From CAZNVB01 sp964651495 (GTDB lineage: Bacteria; Acidobacteriota; Aminicenantia; Aminicenantales; UBA8522), in NCBI GenBank assembly GCA_964651495.1, contig CAZYWP010000008.1, positions 1 to 44,627 of the forward strand: a stretch of 44,627 bases of DNA, written 5' to 3'. Below are positions 35,674 to 44,127 of this stretch, one piece after another. Under the pieces are notes generated by a model that was not told where the DNA came from, did no database searches, and was given only the letters and a program-made list of their open reading frames with translations. Position 1 is the stretch's first letter; each line of letters starts with the position of its first letter. The position numbers and the translations under genes were made by a program.

Positions 35674-35811
35674 GGGGTCAGGTCTCAACAATTAACAAAT
35701 ATTATAGGACAAGCGATTTTGGCTTCTCCGGGGGTGCTTATCAGGGGCCTTCTCGGCAGCGGGTGGCAAAGGAGAACTGAGACAAGGAATTTATAGAGTA
35801 TTTATTCAATA
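35674..35811. other. Possible REP/Y1-transposon relic
   Basis: Just after the glycosidase stop is GGGGGTCAGGTCTC (35674-35687), a sequence style often seen at the ends of IS200-like Y1 (REP-associated) transposons. GTCTCA (35682-35687) is inverted as TGAGAC (35778-35783) before the vapBC promoter. No transposase is present. Confidence 0.35.
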
Positions 35812-35840
35812 TTGACAATTGCCTTGTTTTATTATATATT
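35812..35840 (+). promoter_or_regulatory. Strong promoter with predicted leaderless start (vapBC 1)
   Basis: Perfect TTGACA (35812-35817), a 17-base spacer and TATATT (35835-35840). Six bases separate it from the GTG at 35847, with no ribosome site. The predicted +1 falls on the start codon. Confidence 0.7.
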
Positions 35841-35846
35841 CCTTGT

Positions 35847-36155
35847 GTGCTTGCGACATCCAAGGTCACAAAAAAGAACCAGACCACCATTCCCAAGGCC
35901 GTTATCGCCGCCCTGGGCATCAAGCCGGCCGATCAAATATTCTACGAAATTGAGGAAGGAAAGGTTACTCTTCACGCGAAGACAGAGCGCCTTATTGAAT
36001 TAAAGGGCAAGTTCAGATGCTTCGGCCGAAAGCCCGACTACCCCGTCTCGGTCGAGCAGATGCATGAGACGGTCATGGACGCCGTGGCAGAAAATGAAGC
36101 CGGATATGGAAAAAAGGAGGGCAAGGCGGGGGCGCGGAAAACGAGGCGACCGTGA
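35847..36155 (+). CDS. AbrB/MazE-type antitoxin (VapB-like)
   Basis: A 102-residue protein with an N-terminal swapped-hairpin DNA-binding domain: KVTKKNQTTIPKAVIAALG followed by DQIFYEIEEGKV. The C-terminal half should bind and block the PIN toxin. It starts at GTG 35847; there is no in-frame ATG before the DNA-binding domain. Its stop overlaps the toxin start (GTGA). Antitoxins of this type usually repress their own promoter, so the box at 35812-35840 is the likely target. Confidence 0.88.
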   Translation: MLATSKVTKKNQTTIPKAVIAALGIKPADQIFYEIEEGKVTLHAKTERLIELKGKFRCFGRKPDYPVSVEQMHETVMDAVAENEAGYGKKEGKAGARKTRRP

Positions 36156-36547
36156 TCGCGCTCGACACGAATGTTCTGGTCCGTCTAATCACAGAGGACG
36201 ACCCCGTCCAGGCCCGCGGGGTTGAGGTTTTCTTAAAGAACACGGAAGGCCCATTCTTCATCCCGGATCTCGTGATGGCCGAACTGGCCTGGGTCTTACA
36301 GCGGCGTTACGCGTGGACTCGTCCGGAGGTCGGAAGTATCCTGCTCGCTCTTCTCGATCGCCGCGACGTCGTGTTCGAGGACGAGGAAAGAGTCCGGGCC
36401 GCTGTTCGCGGCTTTATCGAGGGATTGGACCTGTCCGACGGATTGATCATGGGAGTCGCCCGGGCGGCGGGATGCGATCAACTAGCGAGCTTTGATGATG
36501 TCTTGAAGACGAAGGTCCCCGGTTTCATCGTCCGGCCGGATTCTTAG
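36152..36547 (+). CDS. PIN-domain ribonuclease toxin (VapC-like)
   Basis: A 131-residue PIN-domain endoribonuclease that would cut RNA when freed from its antitoxin. The four acidic metal ligands are present: Asp5 (ALDTN), Glu44 (MAELAW), Asp96 (LSDGLI) and Asp115 (SFDD). It starts with GTG overlapping the antitoxin stop. The pair looks intact and of normal length. Confidence 0.9.
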   Translation: MIALDTNVLVRLITEDDPVQARGVEVFLKNTEGPFFIPDLVMAELAWVLQRRYAWTRPEVGSILLALLDRRDVVFEDEERVRAAVRGFIEGLDLSDGLIMGVARAAGCDQLASFDDVLKTKVPGFIVRPDS

Positions 36548-36612
36548 CGGATAATAATTTCCTTTTGTTCGGGAGGAGAGGACCCGGAAGAGGTCCTTAC
36601 CACGACCCCGCC

Positions 36613-36642
36613 TTGACAACAAGGGCATTTCTGTCTTACTTT
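36613..36642 (+). promoter_or_regulatory. Possible promoter for the M28 peptidase
   Basis: TTGACA (36613-36618), an 18-base spacer and a weak -10 TACTTT (36637-36642). A palindromic repeat lies directly downstream in the predicted leader. Confidence 0.4.
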
Positions 36643-36653
36643 CTCACCTCTAT

Positions 36654-36675
36654 CCCCTCCCGCCAGGGGAGGGGA
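36654..36675. repeat. GC-rich palindromic intergenic repeat
   Basis: A 22-base segment identical to 10702-10723, with inverted arms CCCCTCCC and GGGGAGGGG. It lies in the predicted leader of the M28 peptidase gene. Confidence 0.7.
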
Positions 36676-36727
36676 AAATGCTAATCAATTTATGAATAGA
36701 TTGAGCGAATGACTGGAGGAGAAAAAA

Positions 36728-38428
36728 ATGAACGACGCCACGAAACGAAAAAGCAATTTATCGTTCCTCGCCATTGGCCTGCTGCTGACGCTCGTTGCCT
36801 TTGGGTTTTTCGGCTGCGCCAAGGAGAGCGAAGAAAAGCGCCTCCAGCCCGCGCTGGAGAGCCTAACCGCTGAAGACCTCGCTAAAGACACGCAAGTCCT
36901 GGCCTCCGATGAGTTCGAAGGACGGGCGCCGGCTTCCCAGGGCGAAACCAGGACGATCAACTTCCTGCGTGAGGAGTTCCAGAAAATCGGCCTCAGGCCC
37001 GGCAACGGCGAGAGCTATTTCCAGGAAATCCCGATGGTGGTGATCACGGCGGACCCCGCTGCCCGGCTCGAAATAAGTGGCGCTCAAAAGACGATTTCCT
37101 TTGCCTACAAAGAGGAGTTTGTGGCGGAAACGCAGCGCGTGGCGGAGGAAGTCTCGCTGGTCGATTCGGAAATAGTCTTTGCCGGCTACGGCATCGTGGC
37201 GCCCGAATACAACTGGAATGATTATGAAGGCCTGGATGTCCGGGGAAAGACCGTGCTGGTCCTGGTCAACGATCCTGGATATGCCAGTCAGGACCCGGCG
37301 TTGTTCACCGGGCGGTCGATGACCTATTACGGCCGCTGGACTTACAAGTATGAGGAAGCTGCCCGGCAGGGCGCCGCCGGCGTCTTCATCGTCCATGAGA
37401 CCGAGCCTGCGGCCTATCCCTGGGGCGTTGTCCAGAACGGCTGGACCGGGCCGCAGTTCAATTTGGTCAAAGAGGACAACAACATGTCCCGCTGTGCCGC
37501 GGAGGGATGGCTGCATCTCGATGCCGCGCGCCGGATCTTCGGCAGCGCCGGCCTGAACTACGATGAGATCAAGGTTGCAGCGGCCCAGCGGGGATTTAAA
37601 GCTGTTCCCCTGGGTCTCAAAGCCTCGCTCACTTTGAAAAACAGCATCAAGAATGTGACGTCAAGCAACGTCGTGGCCCTGTTGCCGGGGTCGGAGCGCC
37701 CGGATGAATACATCATTTATATGGCGCACTGGGACCATTTCGGCCGCAATCCGGCCCTCGAAGGAGACCAGATCTTCAACGGCGCGCTCGACAATGCCAC
37801 CGGGACAGCGGCCCTTATTGAACTGGGGGAAGCCTTCCAGAAACTCAAACGGCCGCCGCTCCGCTCGATCGTCTTTCTCTCCGTCACCGGAGAAGAACAG
37901 GGATTAATCGGCTCCGAGTTCTATGCAACGCATCCCATTTTTCCAACTGCTAAAACCGCCGCCGTCATCAACATGGATGCCTTGAATATCTATGGACCGA
38001 TGAAGGATATCACCGTCGTCGGCTACGGCCTGTCCGAGCTCGATCAATACATCGAGGCCGCCGCGAAAGAAGTGGGCCGGACGGTCAATCCCGACCCGAC
38101 GCCTGAAAAAGGCTCCTACTTTCGCTCCGACCACTTTCCCTTTGCCAAGCAGGGAATCCCGTCGGTTTACCCGAGCGGCGGAACAGACAGCGTAGAGCAT
38201 GGTAAGGAATGGACAATGGCCAAAAGAGACAAGTACACGGCCGAAAATTACCATAAGCCTTCGGACGAATTCGACCCCAACTGGGATCTCTCCGGAGCGA
38301 TCGATGACCTGCGTCTGCTGTTCAAAGTGGGTTATCGGCTGGCCATGGAATCCACTTTTCCCAACTGGAAGGACGGGACAGACTACAAGGCGAAAAGAGA
38401 CGCGGATATCGCCGCCGCACACAAATAA
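36728..38428 (+). CDS. M28-family metallopeptidase with PA domain, probable lipoprotein
   Basis: A 566-residue zinc aminopeptidase-like enzyme. Residues 10-30 are a lipoprotein signal ending FGFFGC (Cys30), so it is likely membrane-anchored outside the cytoplasm. A PA-type insert lies around residues 140-260. The M28 catalytic domain shows His334 and Asp336 in AHWDH, Asp355 in GALDNATG, Glu389-Glu390 in GEEQG, NMDALN, and SDHFPF near the end. A GGAGGAG site precedes the start. It should trim amino acids from peptides imported or cut at the surface. Confidence 0.92.
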   Translation: MNDATKRKSNLSFLAIGLLLTLVAFGFFGCAKESEEKRLQPALESLTAEDLAKDTQVLASDEFEGRAPASQGETRTINFLREEFQKIGLRPGNGESYFQEIPMVVITADPAARLEISGAQKTISFAYKEEFVAETQRVAEEVSLVDSEIVFAGYGIVAPEYNWNDYEGLDVRGKTVLVLVNDPGYASQDPALFTGRSMTYYGRWTYKYEEAARQGAAGVFIVHETEPAAYPWGVVQNGWTGPQFNLVKEDNNMSRCAAEGWLHLDAARRIFGSAGLNYDEIKVAAAQRGFKAVPLGLKASLTLKNSIKNVTSSNVVALLPGSERPDEYIIYMAHWDHFGRNPALEGDQIFNGALDNATGTAALIELGEAFQKLKRPPLRSIVFLSVTGEEQGLIGSEFYATHPIFPTAKTAAVINMDALNIYGPMKDITVVGYGLSELDQYIEAAAKEVGRTVNPDPTPEKGSYFRSDHFPFAKQGIPSVYPSGGTDSVEHGKEWTMAKRDKYTAENYHKPSDEFDPNWDLSGAIDDLRLLFKVGYRLAMESTFPNWKDGTDYKAKRDADIAAAHK

Positions 38429-38479
38429 GGACGTTCTACACCCCGATAAAATAGACCTTTTCTATATATTGTCAGCCGA

Positions 38480-39724
38480 TCACCACGGGCAAAAGATAAA
38501 AAGGTGCGCTCTCCGGCTGTTTTCGCCGATATAGATAGTCCCGTCGTGTCCGACCGCCATGGCGTCGAATTCGTTGGCCAGCCAGTTATAGTAGGGCGGA
38601 TGATTGGCCTCGACCATTCCCAGGATTTCAAATGAATTCGCGCCCGTTTTATAGACAAACAGCCGGCCAATGCCCAATTCTTCGCCGCCGACCCCATAGA
38701 CGTTGCCGTCTTTTCCGATAACCAGGCCTCGGATCCTTTTCTCCCAGAGGGGTTTGCCGAGATTCCTGACGGTTTCAGATTTCGGGTCCAGGCAGAAAAC
38801 ATAGCCGTCCGAATCGCCTCCATATATTTTTCCATCGTCGGCGAGAGCGAAGGCGTCCACGACATTCAAGAATTCCCGGCCTTTAAGACACGGGACGGCG
38901 ATGTCCAGCTGTACGAGTTTTTGCTCCGAGGGGAGGTACTTGAAAAACTTGCCGTAATCCCATGTTCCCCAGACAGTCCCGTTTTTGTCAATGATGAGGT
39001 CCCCGGGAACGCTCCTAAAGGGGTTTTCGGCAAGGGGCTCGCCGCAGAGTTTCTGTTGGAATTTGACCGCCCGGCCCGCGATATCGAAGACAAAAAATAT
39101 TCCGCCGGGAAAACTCACTCCATACAGCTCGTTTCCCTTTCCGACCAGGGCGTGGATTCCCTCACCGGGGACGGGGATTCCCAAATCGGCTAACCCCGGG
39201 CAGTCGCGCCCAGGGTCCGCCCAGTGCGTCCTGATCCGATTTTTTTCTTCTTCCTGGGGGTCGAACCGGAAGATGTGTCCGCCCGAAAAATGCCTGTATT
39301 TAGCCACAATATCTTTTCCCCTGAGGTCGAGCCTTCCTTTGTGCCATAACGTAGTGCCGAAGTAGATCAGCCCGTCTTCCAGAGCGGCGAGGGAATGATG
39401 AATGCTCTCGGCGCCGGGTATTTTTCCCAGAGGACGCACTAGCGCCCCTGCCGGTTTCAAGACAAAAAAATGGGCCTGAAATCCCGTCGTCCCGCCGTAG
39501 ATATATCCATTGGGAGCCGTCACGAGGGAGGTGATTCCCTTTTCATCCTCGGGAATCACATCGAGGGGAGGCCAGCCCAATTCCCGCATGGTGATGCGGT
39601 TTTGGGGAACCACCACAGCATCCATGGATTCCGTGCGCTGCGCCCAAGCGTTCGGCGCTGTCATTGGCAAACATGACAGGATGATGGCCAGCAGCGACAT
39701 TGGATAATCACTTAACCGTTTCAT
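38480..39724 (-). CDS. Secreted beta-propeller protein, copy 1
   Basis: A 414-residue exported protein. ATG 39724 is chosen because GGAGGAAGCA precedes it and a signal peptide follows (MKRLSDYPMSLLAIILSCLP, cut after AWAQ). The frame stays open for 73 more codons upstream but without a signal. The mature part is built of repeated blades of the form DGKIYGGD, DGYVFCLD, DGNVYGVGGE and DGTIYIGE. This is the pattern of SMP-30/NHL-like propellers. No catalytic motif is recognised. It lies 52 bases downstream of a second propeller gene. Confidence 0.8.
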   Translation of the reverse strand: MKRLSDYPMSLLAIILSCLPMTAPNAWAQRTESMDAVVVPQNRITMRELGWPPLDVIPEDEKGITSLVTAPNGYIYGGTTGFQAHFFVLKPAGALVRPLGKIPGAESIHHSLAALEDGLIYFGTTLWHKGRLDLRGKDIVAKYRHFSGGHIFRFDPQEEEKNRIRTHWADPGRDCPGLADLGIPVPGEGIHALVGKGNELYGVSFPGGIFFVFDIAGRAVKFQQKLCGEPLAENPFRSVPGDLIIDKNGTVWGTWDYGKFFKYLPSEQKLVQLDIAVPCLKGREFLNVVDAFALADDGKIYGGDSDGYVFCLDPKSETVRNLGKPLWEKRIRGLVIGKDGNVYGVGGEELGIGRLFVYKTGANSFEILGMVEANHPPYYNWLANEFDAMAVGHDGTIYIGENSRRAHLFIFCPW

Positions 39725-39776
39725 TGCTTCCTCCGTCAGGAAAATCAAAGCAGGTTCATCGGCTCGAAAACCCCGC

Positions 39777-41123
39777 TTATGAGCGGGGTGAATTCGGTCT
39801 ATAGATGCACAAGCGCAAATTGTAGTCCTTTCCCCGCTGGGCGGTCCCGGCCCTTCTCTCCAGCACGAGGTCGGCGACGCTGGCGGATTTTTGGGGACCC
39901 GCCCCTTTTTCATTGACAAAGGCCATGAAGTAGACGGTTCCATCGGGACCGCAGCTCGCCGCCGTGGGCGTCATCACCTGGCGGTTGTCCTCCGCGACAA
40001 TGACCCCCCTGTCATCGCGCTTTCCCGTTTTTAAATTATATGTGACCATGGCCGAGCCGTATCCTTCCCCCCAGTACGTGCCCTGCGGCTCGTCGCCGAG
40101 CTGGGTGTTGGCGGCGTGATAGAAGACGTCATTCGAGTCTTTACAGAAGGCGAGCATGGCGTAAGGAACGTTTCGTTTTCCCACATAGCGGTCGGGCGTC
40201 AGCTGCGTCAGGAGTGTTGTCCGGCCTTCATCACCCTGGTAAGGATCATATTCAAAAAGGTGGGAACTTTCTGTTTCCAGTCCATACCATTTTTTCCCGT
40301 CTGGCGATGTGGCCACTCCCATCATCCCATGTTCGGTCTCATAAAACGAGCGGAAAATCGGGATTCCGGGTGTCCGCAGCGGCATTTGGGTGATGAGGTT
40401 ATAGACCCTGTCCCCGTCCGGGTCATACCTCCATATACGGCCGTCGTTATAGAAACCATACACCCTTCCGCGGTCATCGGTGACAAGAACGCGGGAAACC
40501 GACGCCCAGTTCTGGACCACTCCCATATCGACGGTCACCTTGCTCTTGATATCGTAATAGATGAAATGTCCCATCGGATAGGTGAGCCCATACAGCCGTT
40601 CCCGTTTCTGGTCCATGGTCATGGTGATAATTCCGTTGCGGGGGAGTCCGACCCCCAGGTCCGTCAGATGGTCTGTCTTCGGGTCATAGACGACCCAGTG
40701 TCCTCCCGGCAAACCTTCCGCTTCGCTGATTTTGGCAAAGTTAAACCAGGCGGAGAGATGCGTGGCGAAGTAGATTTTCCCATCGCTTCCTTCGCAGATC
40801 TGCGTATGGACTTTCGCCTGCGGCTCCCTTCCCAGGTTTTTTTCACCCGAAAGTTCCTGCATATCCCCCAGCAGTCTCAGGGAATCGGTCGCCGGATCAT
40901 AGACGGCGACATTCGCGCCCTGGCCGTGGCAATTGAGCCCGATATAGACCCGGCCATCTGAAGCGGCTAAAAGAGCCGTGAACATAGAATCCCATTTTTC
41001 CTGTTCGGGCAAAGCCCTTGACTCGACCCGGCATGTCTTGTTTTGTCCGGCCAGGGCGGGAACGATGATCAAACAGATCAATAACCCTATAACGAATCGT
41101 TTCATGGGCATCCGAAATGGCAT
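39777..41123 (-). CDS. Secreted beta-propeller protein, copy 2
   Basis: A 448-residue exported protein with a signal peptide (FVIGLLICLIIVPALAGQ). GAGGAGGACGGT precedes ATG 41123. Repeated blade motifs include DGRVYIGLN, DGKIYFATH, VVYDPKTDHL, DRGRVYGFY and DGTVYFMAF. It differs from the neighbour in sequence but shares the fold and the operon. The conserved His/Asp pattern is not enough to name an enzyme; sugar lactonases, oligogalacturonate lyase-like folds or sugar-binding proteins are possible. Confidence 0.8.
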   Translation of the reverse strand: MPFRMPMKRFVIGLLICLIIVPALAGQNKTCRVESRALPEQEKWDSMFTALLAASDGRVYIGLNCHGQGANVAVYDPATDSLRLLGDMQELSGEKNLGREPQAKVHTQICEGSDGKIYFATHLSAWFNFAKISEAEGLPGGHWVVYDPKTDHLTDLGVGLPRNGIITMTMDQKRERLYGLTYPMGHFIYYDIKSKVTVDMGVVQNWASVSRVLVTDDRGRVYGFYNDGRIWRYDPDGDRVYNLITQMPLRTPGIPIFRSFYETEHGMMGVATSPDGKKWYGLETESSHLFEYDPYQGDEGRTTLLTQLTPDRYVGKRNVPYAMLAFCKDSNDVFYHAANTQLGDEPQGTYWGEGYGSAMVTYNLKTGKRDDRGVIVAEDNRQVMTPTAASCGPDGTVYFMAFVNEKGAGPQKSASVADLVLERRAGTAQRGKDYNLRLCIYRPNSPRS

Positions 41124-41274
41124 ACCGTCCTCCTCGAATCGACTTTTAGCATCCTATCCATTTAAGACCGTCGCCTGATGTCATTATCCGAAAGCTGAGA
41201 GGGAAATTCTATCGCTTTTATAAAAAACATAGGAATAGGGGAAAAGGATTGGGGTTTAACCTGCCGAGCCCCGA

Positions 41275-41661
41275 TTAGTTGCCGATCGGCACGACGAGAA
41301 TTTCAATATCGGTCATAGGATAGTGCTTTTTATTTCCCGTGGCTAAAACAGCTCTTTGAGCATGAGCGGTTGCGGCGATGAGGCAGTCATCGAGGCTGAG
41401 TTTTTGCGAGTGGATCGTCCGTAGATAACGCCCCGCTTTCGCCGCAATCTCTCGGTTGATATCCACGATGATCAGGCCGTCGAGCAATTCTTCCGTTTTT
41501 TCCGCTTCCGGCTCTTTCATGCCGGCGTGGATCTCGGCGACGGAAACGGCGGAGCAGAGAATGTCCGCCTCGTCAATCAGCGACGATAAGAAAGTGCGGG
41601 CCTTTTCTCGTCCCCGGAGAAAATTAATTAAGACATCAGAATCGACAAGAACCCGTTTCAT
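41275..41661 (-). CDS. PIN-domain ribonuclease toxin (VapC-like), second pair
   Basis: A 128-residue PIN-domain protein. ATG 41661 is chosen because it overlaps the antitoxin stop (ATGA) and places the first acidic residues at the normal positions (VLVDSDVLINFLRG, Asp7). Glu43 (VAEIHAG), Asp91-Asp92 and the closing ATGNKKHYP complete the active site. The frame extends upstream to 41751 but that part is not PIN sequence. Confidence 0.9.
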   Translation of the reverse strand: MKRVLVDSDVLINFLRGREKARTFLSSLIDEADILCSAVSVAEIHAGMKEPEAEKTEELLDGLIIVDINREIAAKAGRYLRTIHSQKLSLDDCLIAATAHAQRAVLATGNKKHYPMTDIEILVVPIGN

Positions 41662-41918
41662 TTCACGCGTTCTATGCGCGAAGAAGACCTGGTCTTTCTG
41701 ATGTAACCGGTAGCGCCTCTCTTGAGTTCGGGGTGGTTTTTGCTTGGCCAAGCGCCGAAGCTCGTTCGCAGGGCTTTCTCTAGCTTGAGTCGTTTCAATT
41801 CTTTGCGCAGCGCCTCGGCCACGACCTTGCTTTGACGCCGTTTGGGAACCGTGACCCGAAGCTCAAGAAGAATCTCTTCGGGCAGGAGGAAATTCGCTTG
41901 TTTGACGTTCGTAGACAT
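41658..41918 (-). CDS. Antitoxin partner of the second VapC-like toxin
   Basis: An 86-residue protein. The N-terminal half (NFLLPEEILLELRVTVPKRRQSKVVAEALRKEL) has the strand-helix-helix look of a ribbon-helix-helix (CopG-like) DNA-binding antitoxin. The C-terminal half is basic and should contact the toxin. ATG 41918 follows AAGGATG by a normal distance; a TTG one codon earlier is less likely. The promoter upstream is AT-rich and partly palindromic, as expected for self-repression. Confidence 0.82.
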   Translation of the reverse strand: MSTNVKQANFLLPEEILLELRVTVPKRRQSKVVAEALRKELKRLKLEKALRTSFGAWPSKNHPELKRGATGYIRKTRSSSRIERVK

Positions 41919-41951
41919 CAATTTTCATCCTTACATTGTTATTTGTAGATA

Positions 41952-41980
41952 ATTATATAGGAATAATTCTATAAATTCAA
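41952..41980 (-). promoter_or_regulatory. Promoter of the second vapBC-like pair
   Basis: On the minus strand TTGAAT (41975-41980), a 17-base spacer and a perfect TATAAT (41952-41957). The imperfect inverted repeat TAGGAATAATTCTA overlaps the spacer and may be the operator. Confidence 0.65.
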
Positions 41981-42174
41981 GCAAAAAAACATTCGGGCGT
42001 GAGGGTGAGAAAATGTTGCCAAGAATTGCGCGCCATCCGCTATCCTGAGCTCAACTTGGCATCCCTTCGCCGTACGTTTTATCATCCCTGACGATGGGGC
42101 GAGGCAAAACAGGCGCGGCAACGCTCACTCAGCCGGCGCGAATTCTCGAGGCGTTTTCCTATCTGCGTTCGGGC

Positions 42175-43890
42175 CTATTCGCTGAGCATCTTCAGGATGG
42201 TGCGGCGTTTTTCCCGGAAAGCGGGGACGTTGATATCGTACCGGGTGAATTCATAAACTACCTGCCGGGCGAGTTCCCGTGTCTCCTCGGGCCGCTTGGC
42301 CTCGAGCCGGCAGAGGAGCTCGTGATCAACGATTCCGTCCCGCATCGCTTCAAGCCGGATGGAGCTTAAGAGCTTTCCGGCTGCCGGATAGACGATCCAC
42401 GAATCGCCGGCCGGCAGGACGAGTCCCGCTTCGATCCCGATCTGGGTCGTTTCCCGGAACGGGTCCGCCGGCCACCAATTGTATCCCCAGTGAAGGTAGC
42501 CGGGCGAACCGTACCTGAAATTGATCCAGTGAAGGAGGCGCGTCTTGATGAGCGGCTGTTCGACGAAGCGGTTGGCATATTCGCCCTGCGGAAAAACGCA
42601 GGTGTAGAACCAGACCTCGTCCCCTTTGGCAGCGGCCTCCTTGTAGAAGGCGTTGTCAGTATCGAAAAAATTGAGTTGCGGGACCCAGATGTCGAGCATC
42701 TCGCCCAGGTTGCGGGTATGGCAGGCTTCGATGATCTTGAGTTGGGGGGCGTATTGCCGGACAAACTGGGCAATTTCCACGTAGGAAGCGAAATTCTCCT
42801 CGATGGGCTCATCGGCCAGATGCTGCATGTAGATCTCTGACCAGCCCTCCTTCTCCAGGTGCGAAACCAACGCCGGGATGAACTGGGAATAGAAATTGCG
42901 GGCCCGTTCGTCGGAGATGGGATAAGGCCGGAATTCGACTGAATCTCCGCCTATTTCAGGGACGGAAACGACAAAGGGAGTCAGCCAGGTGCCGGCGCGG
43001 CCGCCGATGTGTCCGCCCTCGATTCGGCCGATGACCTCTTCCTCGATAAAGATCCTCACCGTCCGGTCGAAGCGGGAAAAATCGAACGAGTAGCGGCCGT
43101 TGTCGACCGAGTAGACCGTGAGATTGAGGGGAGAGATAAGGGCGACGTTCTGCCGGTAGGCCGCCATTTGGCGGGCGATCACCCGGATGAGCTCCCAGTA
43201 TCGGTCCGAAAACGGCTCAACGGGAGCGCCGTTGTTCAGCCGAGCCAGCCGGTCACTGTCGGTCGAGTACCAGTTGGTCACCCACAGCCGGGTCCTGTCG
43301 ATCACGGGCAGGTAGACCTGGACCGTGCAGCTCCTTGAAAGACTGAAAGGCATCCCGTCGGAGGCGCCGCTCACAGTCACCGTCCCGCGGTATGTTCCGG
43401 GTGCGACGTCCTTCGGCACGGGCACGCTGACCCAGATCGGCTGGGTTGTTTCCGGAGGGATGTCCGCCGGCGCGCTTTCCAGGATGGGGTCCGGATAGAA
43501 GCCAGAGAGGGCGTAGAGCCTGTCCCGGGCGGGCTCCAGCATGGCGCGGCCGGCCCTGACATATCCGATATAGCCGATGCCGGCGGGGGCAAGGCGGCCT
43601 CCGGCCTCGGACCTGAATTCTCCAGCTTCGGCCCTGAGGCTGCGGACCCGGCCCGTCCCGCGGACGACAAATTGAAATGTCGCCTGTTCGCCGCGCGCGA
43701 CGTCGGCAACGGGCTCGACAGTCGGGAAAAAGGCCGTCTCCCGGAAGACTTTTTCCAGGGGGTCGATGGCTTCGAAAAAAACACCGACGGAGCGCTCGGG
43801 AACGACTCTGACCCCGGTACAGCCGAAGAAAAACGCGGCCCCGGCCGCAAGAATAAAGGATCTCGCCAAGACCAAACGCTTTCCGTTCAT
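42175..43890 (-). CDS. DUF4091 / GH123-like lipoprotein
   Basis: A 571-residue protein. ATG 43890 is chosen because AAGGAGTGAGCCC precedes it and a lipoprotein signal follows, ending FFGC (Cys24). An ATG further upstream at 43938 lacks a ribosome site. The N-terminal part is a beta-sandwich; the rest is the TIM-barrel of DUF4091, a family related to GH123 glycosidases. HLADEPIEENF contains the Asp-Glu pair characteristic of that active site, and GYLHWGYNWW and RDGIVDHELL are typical later motifs. It is probably a surface or periplasmic glycosidase acting on N-acetylhexosamine-type sugars, but that is inference. Confidence 0.85.
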   Translation of the reverse strand: MNGKRLVLARSFILAAGAAFFFGCTGVRVVPERSVGVFFEAIDPLEKVFRETAFFPTVEPVADVARGEQATFQFVVRGTGRVRSLRAEAGEFRSEAGGRLAPAGIGYIGYVRAGRAMLEPARDRLYALSGFYPDPILESAPADIPPETTQPIWVSVPVPKDVAPGTYRGTVTVSGASDGMPFSLSRSCTVQVYLPVIDRTRLWVTNWYSTDSDRLARLNNGAPVEPFSDRYWELIRVIARQMAAYRQNVALISPLNLTVYSVDNGRYSFDFSRFDRTVRIFIEEEVIGRIEGGHIGGRAGTWLTPFVVSVPEIGGDSVEFRPYPISDERARNFYSQFIPALVSHLEKEGWSEIYMQHLADEPIEENFASYVEIAQFVRQYAPQLKIIEACHTRNLGEMLDIWVPQLNFFDTDNAFYKEAAAKGDEVWFYTCVFPQGEYANRFVEQPLIKTRLLHWINFRYGSPGYLHWGYNWWPADPFRETTQIGIEAGLVLPAGDSWIVYPAAGKLLSSIRLEAMRDGIVDHELLCRLEAKRPEETRELARQVVYEFTRYDINVPAFREKRRTILKMLSE

Positions 43891-44127
43891 GGGCTCACTC
43901 CTTGTTTTTCTTGGAACAGGATAACCAAAAGTCTTCACTTTCGATTATAATCCATAAGAACGCTCGGCTGAAGCCTTTATCCTTAATTGCTGCTTTTTCC
44001 CCGGCGGTGCAAGGAGAAAGTCGAGGCCGGGGGCTTATTAATCGCGATGTAACTTTTGGCCACTTTTTCCGTCTATATCTGAATAATGCCGATTTTTTGC
44101 CGGAAAACGCGGATTGAGGAGATGTGG

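Noticed and set aside
39725..39943. N-terminal extension of the first beta-propeller
   Set aside because: The extra 73 codons are Pro/Ser/Arg-rich low-quality sequence, and the signal peptide begins at 39724.
41252..41273. GGGG/CCCC inverted repeat after the second VapC-like gene as a terminator
   Set aside because: The stem is only four pairs with a long loop and no clear T-run.
43945..43952. ATTATAAT palindrome as a promoter for the DUF4091 or DUF5916-like gene
   Set aside because: The -10-like box is good on both strands but no convincing -35 lies at the right spacing.
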